Assembly (NCBI RefSeq): GCF_024227435.1
Contig: NZ_CP100446.1
Span: forward strand, 620,001 to 684,000
Direction: 5' to 3'
Length of the DNA: 64,000 bases
Source: Natrinema caseinilyticum
GTDB lineage: Archaea > Halobacteriota > Halobacteria > Halobacteriales > Natrialbaceae
Shown piece after piece: positions 54,031-62,721 of the stretch; position 1 is the first letter of the stretch, and each line of letters opens with the position of its first letter. The translations under genes were made by a program, and so were the position numbers. The notes beneath the pieces were generated by a model. The model was given only the letters and a program-made list of their open reading frames with translations. It was not told the origin of the DNA and did not search any database.

Positions 54031-55019
54031 TTAAGCGAGGGAGGAAAGGCCGTTGCGTTTGAGGGCCGCCACGATATGATTTTCCTGGATTTCGTCAGTA
54101 CCGGCAGCGAGTCGGCGGTTGCGAGCGAGTCGGTAGAGGTATTCGAAGGGATGATCCTGCTGGTAGTCGTTAGCACCGTTAATCTGCAGCGACTCACTAA
54201 TCACGTGCCTGACCATCACCCCGGACGTAAGCTTCGCCAGCGAGGCATCCATACGATCGGGAATCCGGCACTGATCGCCGCGGCGGTAGGTCACGCGCGC
54301 GAGGCCTCGAGTTTCTTGGCTATGTCGACGAGTTTCCACTCATACCCTGAAAATCGGCGATCGGCTGGTCGAACTGGTCGCGCTGCTGGCCGTACTCGAG
54401 TGCCTTCTCAAGGGCACAGCAGTTGCTGTTTGAACCCCTCCTTGCCGCGCGGGTCAAGGCGTGCGTTTCGGGCACCACGATTCGTGCATACGGAACTGAG
54501 TCTGGGTGTGTTCGGCCATGTTCGTATAGTGTTGTTCGATCTTGACGTTGTCAGCGGTATCCTCAAGATTGACGACGTCCGAGCCCATGCCGTCAGGGAA
54601 TTTCGCCCAGACGACAATGGCCGACGCGTGGGGGATATTGCTCACCCAGACTTTCTCACCGTTCAGGATTAGGTCATCACCATCCTCTTCGACGCGAGTA
54701 ATCATCGCGCCAACATCGGAACCGGCTTCGGGTTCGGAAATCGCGATCGCGATGCTCTCGTCGCCGGCGGTGACGCCTGGTAGGTAGCGCTCTTTGACAG
54801 TCTCCCTACCCAACATTTCGATCGTCCGCGGGGCAACCACCTGTTGGTTGTAGAGGTATTCGGCAGTGGCAGGACAGATTCGGCCAACGGCTTCGATACT
54901 GAGCATAGCTTCGAACTCTCCCATACCGCCACCGCCGTACTCTTCAGCGATATTCAATCCGAGATACCCGCGATCGGCGAGCAGTTCGACGTTCTCGTGG
55001 GAAGGTTTAGTTACGGTCG
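54031..55019 (-). pseudogene. Acyl-CoA dehydrogenase pseudogene
   Basis: Minus-strand pieces of one gene appear in order. NVELLADRGYLGLNIAEEY is near 54990-54935, SIAIAISEPEAGSDVGAMIT and LILNGEKVWVSNIPHASAIV follow, and there is a break near 54454. EKALEYGQQRDQFDQPIADF near 54400 lies in another frame, and after further shifts come LQINGANDYQQDHPFEYLYR and AAGTDEIQENHIVAALKRNG, ending at 54031. At least three frame changes are present. About 40 N-terminal residues are missing where the sequence meets the IS630-type element at 55020. Decay is advanced. Confidence 0.85.
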
Positions 55020-55021
55020 TA

Positions 55022-56118
55022 ACTTTTGCAGTCTCTCAGCACTGAGAAACCGCTCAGTCTAGGCATCTGCAAAGCTGATCTGCTCTGCGTACGATTCGTA
55101 CACAGAGCGGACGAGATGCCGAAATGCGTCAGTATCTTTGACGTCTCTCGGTGAAAGGTCGCGGTGAACGCAGTTCCAGATTTGTTGGCTCGGCTTAAGA
55201 CGGGGATAATAGCGTGGGAGTGGGAGACGCGTAATATCTAGCGATTCAATCACGTGATCAACGAGGGTAGCGAAATGTGAGGAGAAATTGTCGCAGACGA
55301 GCAGAATCCGGCCGGCCGGATTCTGCTCTCGGATTCGCAAGAAAAATCCGCGAAGGACTCTTTTGTTACGTCTGGCTTACACTGAACGACGCTCTCACTG
55401 TTTAACGCGTAGAATCCAAGCACTGCAACCTCGAAATTCTCAGTTGGCGTTTCTTTTTCAATCGTCGGTGTCCCGAAAGCCCACAGCCGACGGACAACCG
55501 CCGTCGGCTGTAGCCATGCTTCGCCGAGGAATCCAACCAGAATACCGCCATGAGTCACGAGGTCGCCGTCCTCATCCCCGGTCAACTCGTCGAGCGCCTC
55601 CTAGAGGCGATTGTCAAGTATGTTATCGGCATTTTCTGGTCGATCAGGGCTTGTTGACTGTGGAATCGAGTAATTCAGGCCGTATTGTTGAAACAACCGA
55701 GAGACGTGACGCTTCGAGTATGAAACACCAAACGCACTCTCGATTAATAGCTGTACTTCGGAGGCCATCCACGGCTGATGGGTTTCGAGAACGGATTTCA
55801 ACCGCTGTTGTTGCTGTGCAGGAAGTTTCAGCGGCTTGCCGCCGAAACTCGGCCGCAATCCATCGACACCAAATTCATTCCACTGATCGACCTACCGACC
55901 AACAGTAGTTAAATCAGTGCCCATGCGTAGGGCTGCCTCCTCTAAGGTATCGCCGATATAGAGCGACTTCAGACACATAAGTCGGCGAACGAGGCCTGCC
56001 TCGTTCGCCTGCTGAGACTTATCTATCGCATCGTTTAACTCTCTGGGGAGAGATGGCGCTTGACCTCTTTCTACCGACCAGTCATGACGACATCTTCACG
56101 CTGAAACAATGCAAAAGT
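55022..56118. mobile_element. IS630-type insertion element, degenerate
   Basis: Short terminal inverted repeats ACTTTTGCA (55022-55030) and TGCAAAAGT (56110-56118) are flanked by TA dinucleotides, as expected for IS630/Tc1-type elements that insert at TA. The 1.1-kb length is normal for the family. Between them lies a broken transposase on the minus strand. The left end abuts an acyl-CoA dehydrogenase pseudogene. Ends are given to within a base or two. Confidence 0.75.
55059..56090 (-). pseudogene. IS630-family transposase, broken
   Basis: The N-terminal helix-turn-helix region reads SLYIGDTLEEAALRMGTDLT, then an in-frame TAG near 55893 and VDQWNEFGVDGLRPSFGGK. ASEVQLLIESAFGVSYSKRH follows at 55760-55700. 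The catalytic half has RRLWAFGTPTIEKETPTENF in another frame, and a final frame with ILLVCDNFSSHFATLVDHV (second Asp) and LPRYYPRLKPSQQIWN. In that last block the expected IE is SQ, so the catalytic Glu appears replaced by Gln. Several frameshifts separate the parts. Confidence 0.85.
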
Positions 56119-56119
56119 A

Positions 56120-56472
56120 GCGGCGTTCCATATTCTTTCCCACGAGAACGTAGTATCGGAGAACTCCTTTCGGGCGAGGTCCTCCAGCGACGATACAGCC
56201 ATCTCTTGTTCGGTATATAGGGATAACCTCACGACCACCATCACAGCCTCCAGAGTAAAGTCTTCCGTTGATTCGAGTATAGCTCATGTCGACAATAACA
56301 TAGGGACTGAGAGATGCTGTGGAGATCGATATCACCAGTATAGTCGTTCACTCAGAAACGCTCTTCGCGAATGTGGTATCTGTCGACAGGCCGACTTTGC
56401 GATCGGGAATTTTTGCTGGTTGTCCGGGTGGCTCGATTTGAAAGCAAAAAGACGGAAGACGGGTAATTTATT
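56120..56472. other. Gap with possible CoA-transferase remnant on minus strand
   Basis: A minus-strand frame between about 56335 and 56120 contains LSPYVIVDMSYTRINGRLY and PIYRTRDGCIVAGGPRPKG. The second block recalls the YRTADGYV motif of CaiB-type CoA-transferases (compare YRTADDRFVSIA in the intact gene at 17447). It runs straight into the right end of the IS630-type element. If real, it is a small internal fragment. The rest of the gap is AT-rich, with TATA-like sequences near 56465-56490 before the next gene. Confidence 0.3.
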
Positions 56473-57666
56473 ATGAACGGATATAAATGCTATCATGTGA
56501 CAGTACATCTAACACGGCAGGAGCAGGACCTTCGAGCAACCGCGAGAGCATTCGGGGATGAGCATATCACATCCGTCGCGATGGAATACGTCAAGTCGGG
56601 AGAGTGGCCATGGGATGTATTCGCCAAGGCAGCGGACGCGGACCTAATTGGTCGATCATTCGACCAAGACATCGGCGGAAACCAGGCATCACTGGTCGAA
56701 GAGTGTCTCGTCGCCCAGGAGTTCTGTCGCGCCGACTCCTCGGTCGGCATTGCCATCAACGGCGCGACCGTCGGCTGTTTCGCCGTTTCGTCGTTTGGTA
56801 GCGACGAACAGCGACGTCGCTGGTTGCCGTCGGTGGCCGACGGCGAGGCGACGAGCAGCATCGCGCTGACCGAACCCGACACCGGCTCCGCGCTCTCAAA
56901 AGTCACCACTACTGCCAAAATCGACGGTGACGAGTACGTGATCAACGGAGAGAAAGACTGGATCGCCAACGGCGTGAGTAGTGACTGGGTTGCGACGCTC
57001 TGTCGTACGAATCCAGACTCGAAGGGGCCCCACCATGGACTGAGTCTGATTGTGGTCCCAACAGACGCCGACGGCTACGAAGCGCAGGCACGCAACCGAC
57101 TCGGACTGGACGCGGCAGAACACGCAACGGTACACTACGACGACGTACGGGTTCCCCGGGAGAACTTGCTTGGCGAGGAGGAGGGTCAGGGCTTCTCCCA
57201 AATCCTCGAGTGGCTTGAGCACGGTCGTATCGAGATCGCAGCTGCACACCTAGGCATGGCTGAAGGCGCGTTCGATCGCGCGCTCGCGTATGCGAAGAAA
57301 CGCGAACAGGGCGGCCAGCCGATCGGTGACTATCAGGGCATGCGCTGGAAACTGGCCGACATGCATAAGCAACTCGAAGTCGCCAATGCGCAAGTCTACC
57401 GCGCAGCGCGGTTGGTCGACCAGGCTGAGGCCGGTGAAGATGTCGTCGAGAGTACGACTGACCAGGCCAGCATCGCAAAGCTGTACGCGACCGAAATCGC
57501 CTGCGATGTCGCCGAGGAAGCCGTCCAAGTGTTCGGGGGTAACGGCTTCGCCCGTGAAAACGAAGTTGAACACTTCTACCGGGACGTCAAAGCTGGAACC
57601 ATTTACGAGGGTACCAGCGAAGTACAGCGGAACACAATCGGTAAGGTGCTGTTCGATGAACTCTGA
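56473..57666 (+). CDS. Acyl-CoA dehydrogenase
   Basis: A 397-residue acyl-CoA dehydrogenase. Blocks are HLTRQEQDLRATARAFGDEH, SSIALTEPDTGSALSKVTTT, YVINGEKDWIANGVSSDWVA, REQGGQPIGDYQGMRWKLAD, AVQVFGGNGFARENEVEHFY and the catalytic Glu in TIYEGTSEVQRNTIGK. The true start may be the GTG at 56497, because the first eight residues from ATG 56473 are not family-like and ATATAAATGC at 56480-56489 could be a TATA box within them. It is followed after 1 nt by an LLM gene, so dehydrogenase and LLM form one transcription unit. High-GC coding resumes here. Confidence 0.9.
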   Translation: MNGYKCYHVTVHLTRQEQDLRATARAFGDEHITSVAMEYVKSGEWPWDVFAKAADADLIGRSFDQDIGGNQASLVEECLVAQEFCRADSSVGIAINGATVGCFAVSSFGSDEQRRRWLPSVADGEATSSIALTEPDTGSALSKVTTTAKIDGDEYVINGEKDWIANGVSSDWVATLCRTNPDSKGPHHGLSLIVVPTDADGYEAQARNRLGLDAAEHATVHYDDVRVPRENLLGEEEGQGFSQILEWLEHGRIEIAAAHLGMAEGAFDRALAYAKKREQGGQPIGDYQGMRWKLADMHKQLEVANAQVYRAARLVDQAEAGEDVVESTTDQASIAKLYATEIACDVAEEAVQVFGGNGFARENEVEHFYRDVKAGTIYEGTSEVQRNTIGKVLFDEL

Positions 57667-57667
57667 C

Positions 57668-58581
57668 ATGGAGTTCGGCGTGCTCCTGCCGACGCTCGGT
57701 CACCATGCGTCGCGAGAGGCAATTCAACAGTTGGCGACGACAGCGGAAGATTACAGCTTCGATGCGGTCTGGGCTGGTGACCACATTACATTCCCGCCGA
57801 AATCCCGGACAAGTACCCCTTTTCACCGACGGGTGAGTCGCCGTTTCACATCTCACAGAACGCCTATGACCTGTTCGGAGTGTTGAACTACCTTGCGGGG
57901 GTCACTGACAATATCGATATCGGGTCAAGCACCTGTATCGTTCCTTACCGGCACCCAGTCGTGCTGGCGCGCAACGCTCTCACTGTGGAAGCGCTCTCGG
58001 ACGGCCAGTTCGACTTCGGCATCGGAACCGGATGGATGAAAACCGAGTTTGAGGTGCTTGACGTACCATACGACGAACGCGGCGGTCGAACCGACGAGTT
58101 TCTCGCCCTCTTTGAGCGGATCTGCGAAGAAGGAGAACTCGACTTTGACGGCTTGCATCACAGCTTTCAGGAGACGAGCTTCCACCCTGTTCCTGGCGAC
58201 GATCGGCCGAAAACATGGATCGGCGGCCGGTCCGGCGCTGCGTTCCGCCGCATCGGACAGTATGGCGACGGCTGGACCATCTTCTGGGACCGGCCGGACG
58301 ACATCGCATCTGCCCGCGAGCGTATCATGCGAGCATGGCGGGATTTCGACCGTGACAGTGAACCAGAGATTGCGCTAACTAGACCGATACGGCTGGGATC
58401 AGGCCCCGGCCTCGACGACTCTCGACCGCTGGTCGGCGATCCGACGTCCGTCATGGGCGACATCGACGCATACGCCGAGGTCGGCGTCACGCGCATCGTG
58501 CTCGACTTCTTCACGACCGACATCGAGGTTCAACTCGATCAGGTCCGGCGGTTCGGTGACGAAATCATCGCCGCCCGATGA
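57668..58581 (+). pseudogene. LLM-class F420-type oxidoreductase with one frameshift
   Basis: The gene starts MEFGVLLPTLGHHASREAIQ, 1 nt after the dehydrogenase stop. It reads normally to AVWAGDHITFPP, then shifts near 57798, where one G appears to be missing. The other frame continues EIPDKYPFSPTGESPFHISQ, NIDIGSSTCIVPYRHPVVLA, LSDGQFDFGIGTGWMKTEFE and FGDEIIAAR to the stop at 58581. The intact protein would be about 304 residues. This belongs to a different LLM group (Rv2161c-like, with WAGDHITFP) from the other four here. A single shift may be recent or a sequencing error. Confidence 0.85.
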
Positions 58582-58624
58582 AAGCAGGCAACGAGAACGA
58601 GACGCGTCGCGAGGTAACCAGTGA

Positions 58625-59626
58625 TCAACGCGTTGCCGGCGGCAATGCTTCGACGACGGCCCGGTGAACGTCACTCGTCGCACCGCGTGGAAAGCTAATG
58701 AGCGCGGTGTCGACTGTCTCGAGGATTTCCAAGAGTCGTTCGCGTCCGTACCTGGGCCTTCCAGCAATACCGATGGCATCGAGGAGAGGGCGCGTGACCG
58801 CCGAGACGGCGACCGAACGCTGCCCGTCTTGCCATGCGTCGTGGATTTCGTGTGCTTCCTCGTGGAATCCATGCTCGGCAATGACGTCCCGATAGAACGC
58901 TGTAGAGCCGACGTACGTCGCGACGTGTTCGGCGAGGAGTTGCCGAGCCTCAGTCGGATCCTCGCTGATGGCAGTCGGGATTGACGGACAAATACGGGGT
59001 GAGCCGTCGGTTGACGCCCGTTTCCGGGCGTCTGCCAGTGCCGATTCCAAGGTCGGTAACGGGAGCAGGTGTGAGATCCACCCATCGGCGTGATCGATGG
59101 TCATCGCAAGGTTCGTTCGTCCGAGCGCCCCGTTGAACACCGGGATAGCCGCTCCGTCAGCACGGTCGAGTGTAAACCCATTCAGCTGGAACACCTCGCC
59201 GTCGTAGTCGATGGTATCACCGGAAAGCGCCAAGTTAAGAATTTCAATCGTCTCCCGGAGGCGTCGAAGCGGCCGGTCGAACAGCTGGCCGTGGAACCCT
59301 TCCACGACCGCCGGCGTGCTGGCGCCAATACCGAGAACGAACCGGCCGTCGGTCGCCTCGTGTAATGCGAGTGATCCGGCTGCGAGCGCCGACGGCGTTC
59401 GGGAGAAGCCGTTGACAACGCAAGTTCCGAGTGCGCAGTCGACCCGTTCAGCGACGCGGGCGAGCAGGACGAGTGGATCGTATCCCCACCCGCCAGCCGT
59501 CCAAACGGAGTCGAAGCCGGATTCCACTGCGTTGACGGCGAGGTTGAGCAGGTCCGTTCCCGGCCGATCGGAAGGAAGAACGAACCCGGTCCGGGGGTAC
59601 TCGAATGGTCGGTTCTCCCCAGTCAT
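58625..59626 (-). CDS. LLM-class F420-type oxidoreductase
   Basis: A 333-residue protein from the ATG at 59626 (MTGENRPFEYPRTGF); the longer frame to 59674 is less likely. Blocks are VNGFSRTPSALAAGSLALHE, TDGRFVLGIGASTPAVVEGF, LFDRPLRRLRETIEILNLAL, YDGEVFQLNGFTLD and GALGRTNLAMTIDHADGWIS, ending ALISFPRGATSDVHRAV. It is closest in pattern to the LLM protein at 4940-5920, including the (A/G)ALGx(A/T)N block. It is convergent with the frameshifted LLM gene, with 43 bp between stops. Cofactor F420 or FMN is assumed from the family. Confidence 0.88.
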   Translation of the reverse strand: MTGENRPFEYPRTGFVLPSDRPGTDLLNLAVNAVESGFDSVWTAGGWGYDPLVLLARVAERVDCALGTCVVNGFSRTPSALAAGSLALHEATDGRFVLGIGASTPAVVEGFHGQLFDRPLRRLRETIEILNLALSGDTIDYDGEVFQLNGFTLDRADGAAIPVFNGALGRTNLAMTIDHADGWISHLLPLPTLESALADARKRASTDGSPRICPSIPTAISEDPTEARQLLAEHVATYVGSTAFYRDVIAEHGFHEEAHEIHDAWQDGQRSVAVSAVTRPLLDAIGIAGRPRYGRERLLEILETVDTALISFPRGATSDVHRAVVEALPPATR

Positions 59627-59835
59627 TGATTGGCCACTACTGCCATCGACACCTCTCGTTGAGTTCCTTGACACCCGATGTGCGTTCCGACAGAGAGCAG
59701 TTGGCGATGCGACGGTCGGTTACGTCTGCATACGTACATAAAGGTGAGTCGTAGACAGACGACTTATGTGTTTCTCCTAAGTGGCACCGCTAGCGAGCGG
59801 TTGGTGTGTCCGCAAGTGACGGATATCAAGGCCCC

Positions 59836-59845
59836 AAAATTATAA
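59836..59845 (+). promoter_or_regulatory. Likely TATA box for acyl-CoA ligase
   Basis: AAAATTATAA ends 25 nt before the ATG at 59870, the best TATA match in the 59627-59869 spacer. Confidence 0.5.
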
Positions 59846-59869
59846 TGCCAGCCATACAATCTTGGTAAC

Positions 59870-61507
59870 ATGGGTCGCTATCAAGAGATACGCAAGTCCT
59901 TCAAATGGGATCAGGTGTGGGACACCTACAGAGGCGATAAAGAGTGTTGGTTCAATATCGGATACGAGGCCGTCGGAAAACACGCCGACAGCAATCGGCG
60001 TGACAAAATCGCGGTCAGGGTCGTCGACTTTGCCGACGGAGGGGCCGAGGAGATGACCTACGGAGAACTTGACCAGGCCGCCGGGCGTATGATCAACTTT
60101 CTCCATGACCTCGGACTCTCAGAGGGGGATCGAATCGCCACAATGCTTGAACCGTGTTCAGAGCTGTACACTACAACCGTCGCGGCCTGGCTCGGCGGGT
60201 TCGAACTCGTGCCCTTATCGCCACTGTTCGGTCCCGATGCAGCGAACTACCGAATCCGTGAGGCGGGTGTCGAGGCAGTCGTCACCTCTCCGAAACGCCG
60301 GGAGAAAATCGATGTCGAGTCAATCAAGCACCTTAACCACATGTTGACCGCTGGCGATCCCACCGATTTGACCGCCAACGACGATTGTCCGTTCAGTGAG
60401 TACGCGGCGTACGATCCAGAGTACCAAGTGGTCAAAACTGACCCCGACGATACCTGTACGATTCAATACACCAGCGGCACGACCGGCCCGCCAAAAGGTG
60501 TTATGGCAAAACACGCGATCATCGTTTCGATGTATCCCGGGTTCACTTGGGCCGCCGACCATCGGCCGGAACACGAGTATTTCGGCGCCGGGCCGCCGGC
60601 ATGGTCCTACGGCTTGTTCGGTTGTACGGCCTTTGCGCTGTCAAAAGGCATGGGAACCATCGCGTATCGCGGAAAGTTCGAGCCCCAACCGTTCGTCGAC
60701 GTACTCGAAACGTACGGTATCACCAATGTGTTCGCCCCACCGACCCTCCTACGACAGCTCTCGCAGTCCGACGTCGATTTCGACGCGCTTGATCTGGACG
60801 TCGAACTCGTCGCGACTGCGGGAGAACCTCTCGACTCGAATACGATTGAGTGGGCACAAGGAACCCTCGACGCGACGATTGTCGACCACTACGGGTTTAC
60901 GGAAGGCGCAATGGCGATTAACAACTACTCATTCGACGATTGGGAAATTAAGCCCGGCAGTATGGGAAAGCCCGCACCTGGCTTCGACGTGCGGGTTCTT
61001 GACCGGGACGAGGACATTGAGGTTGAACGGAACGAAGTCGGCGAGATAGCTATCCGGACGGAAGACGCTTGTCTCAACGCGACCGGCTACCTCGACATGC
61101 CCGAGAAGACCGAGGAAACATGGGGTGGCAAGTGGATCCGCACCGACGACCTGGGTCGCGTTGACGAGGACGGTTACTTCTGGTTCGAGGGCCGGGCCGA
61201 CGATGTCATCCTCAGCGCCGGCCACCGAATTGGGCCAACGGAGGTGGAGAACACGCTGTTGACCCACGACGCCATCTCGGAGGCCGGTGTTGTCGGTCTC
61301 CCCGACCAGGAACGCGGGGAGATTGTCGCCGCGTTCATTGTCCTGACCGACAACTACGAGGCGTCCAACGAATTGAAAGAAGAGGTTCAGAAATTTGTCC
61401 GCGAGGAACTGGCAAAGACCAAATATCCGCGAAAGATCACTTTTATGGACGATCTCCCAAAAACAAACTCCGGGAAGATTCGGCGCAAGGAACTCCGCGA
61501 ACGTTAA
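59870..61507 (+). CDS. Acyl-CoA/acetyl-CoA-synthetase-like ligase
   Basis: A 545-residue ANL ligase. The N-terminus MGRYQEIRKSFKWDQVWDTY is followed by ECWFNIGYEAVGKHADSNRR, which resembles the ACAS N-terminal domain. A3 is IQYTSGTTGPPKGVMAKHA, A5 VDHYGFTEGAMAIN, A8 RADDVILSAGHRIGPTEVE, and the catalytic Lys is in TNSGKIRRKELRER. It is of the acetyl/propionyl-CoA-synthetase-like type, differing from the 23175/37975/44285 group in the A5 block. Upstream DNA holds a good TATA box. It lies between LLM genes and a convergent SDR. Confidence 0.9.
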   Translation: MGRYQEIRKSFKWDQVWDTYRGDKECWFNIGYEAVGKHADSNRRDKIAVRVVDFADGGAEEMTYGELDQAAGRMINFLHDLGLSEGDRIATMLEPCSELYTTTVAAWLGGFELVPLSPLFGPDAANYRIREAGVEAVVTSPKRREKIDVESIKHLNHMLTAGDPTDLTANDDCPFSEYAAYDPEYQVVKTDPDDTCTIQYTSGTTGPPKGVMAKHAIIVSMYPGFTWAADHRPEHEYFGAGPPAWSYGLFGCTAFALSKGMGTIAYRGKFEPQPFVDVLETYGITNVFAPPTLLRQLSQSDVDFDALDLDVELVATAGEPLDSNTIEWAQGTLDATIVDHYGFTEGAMAINNYSFDDWEIKPGSMGKPAPGFDVRVLDRDEDIEVERNEVGEIAIRTEDACLNATGYLDMPEKTEETWGGKWIRTDDLGRVDEDGYFWFEGRADDVILSAGHRIGPTEVENTLLTHDAISEAGVVGLPDQERGEIVAAFIVLTDNYEASNELKEEVQKFVREELAKTKYPRKITFMDDLPKTNSGKIRRKELRER

Positions 61508-61737
61508 GTGAGTCTCGGCGAGTCGGTACCAGCCGGGTGTGAACCCGACGAACCGACCATTGTTTATCTTCCGAGGATGACAAACAGCAGTCAGAGTTCG
61601 ATTAAGAATTCGAACTGCACAAGAGCTATCTACGGGAGAGAAAGACTGTAGCCCTAATTTCCAGTAAGATTCGAACGAACTCGATCCAATCAAAAAATAG
61701 AGTTGTTTCAAAGACAGATACTGTCTCAACGAGTGGA

Positions 61738-62514
61738 CTACCCTCGAATGTAGCCGCCGTTGACGCTGACCACTTCCGCGGTAATCCAGTCCGCAGCATC
61801 GCTTGCCAAGAAGGCGACTGTATCGGCGATATCTTGCGGTTGCCCCAGGCGATTAAGCGCATACGAGTCGAGGACTTGGTCGCGGTATTCGGCGAGCCAG
61901 TCTTCGGTCGCAGGCGTTTCGGTCGTGCCAGGGGAGACGACGTTCATCCGGATACCGTGTTCGCCGACTTCCTTGGCGACGTTCATCGTAAACGCGACGT
62001 TCCCGGCCTTCGCGCCACCATAGACGGCGAGCGAGGGATCGTTGCCCTTGTACGAGTCGCTGGCGTAGTTGATGATACAGCCGCTTTCCTGCTCGACCAT
62101 GTGCGACAGCGCGGCGTGGGTACAATTCATCGTCCCGAAGTAGGTGACACCGACTGATTGGTCCCAGTCTTCGGGCTTCGACTCGAGGAACGAGGAGGTA
62201 CGTGTGCTCATTCCGGCGTTGTTCACGAGCACGTCGATCGAGCCGAACTCGTCGACCGTCGTCTCGATCATCTCAGTGGCGTCTTCGTACGAAGAGACGT
62301 CTGTCTCGATCGCAATGGCCTGGGTGTCGTACTCTTCCTCGATCACAGCTACAGTTTCCTCCGCAGCGTCGACATCGATGTCCGCGATGGTGATGTCTGC
62401 GCCTAAGGAGGCGAAGGTCTCGCAGACTGCTCGGCCGATACCGCTTGCGCCGCCGGTAACCGCGACGGCGTCGCCTGTGAAGTCGAACTTATCGGTAAGT
62501 AATTGTTCAGGCAC
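61738..62514 (-). CDS. Short-chain dehydrogenase/reductase
   Basis: A 258-residue SDR. The nucleotide site is AVAVTGGASGIGRAVCETF, followed by ITIADIDVDAAEETV, which favours NAD through the Asp after the second strand. NNAGMSTRTSSFLESKPEDW, IINYASDSYKGNDPSL and VYGGAKAGNVAFTM complete the active site. It differs from the SDRs at 14787 and 46232 and looks more like the 3-hydroxyacyl-CoA/2,3-butanediol dehydrogenase-type SDRs. It is divergent from the thiolase at 62722 and convergent with the ligase. A role in oxidising a 3-hydroxyacyl-CoA for the thiolase is plausible. Confidence 0.88.
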   Translation of the reverse strand: MPEQLLTDKFDFTGDAVAVTGGASGIGRAVCETFASLGADITIADIDVDAAEETVAVIEEEYDTQAIAIETDVSSYEDATEMIETTVDEFGSIDVLVNNAGMSTRTSSFLESKPEDWDQSVGVTYFGTMNCTHAALSHMVEQESGCIINYASDSYKGNDPSLAVYGGAKAGNVAFTMNVAKEVGEHGIRMNVVSPGTTETPATEDWLAEYRDQVLDSYALNRLGQPQDIADTVAFLASDAADWITAEVVSVNGGYIRG

Positions 62515-62721
62515 GCTTCTCTGTTTCGAGCCTTCTCATATAATAGTACTGTATCGGGGAGAATTAGTCCATTAAAGGATCTAAAACATTGAGCGGGGAT
62601 ATCTACGAAAGACATTGACCGGACGTCAGATCTCGTCCTCGGCGGCACCTGAATTCCTGGTGGCCTATCGAAAGTCTCATCGTAACTCCTAATACGGTAT
62701 GTGTTGTCATTGCGAACGACG

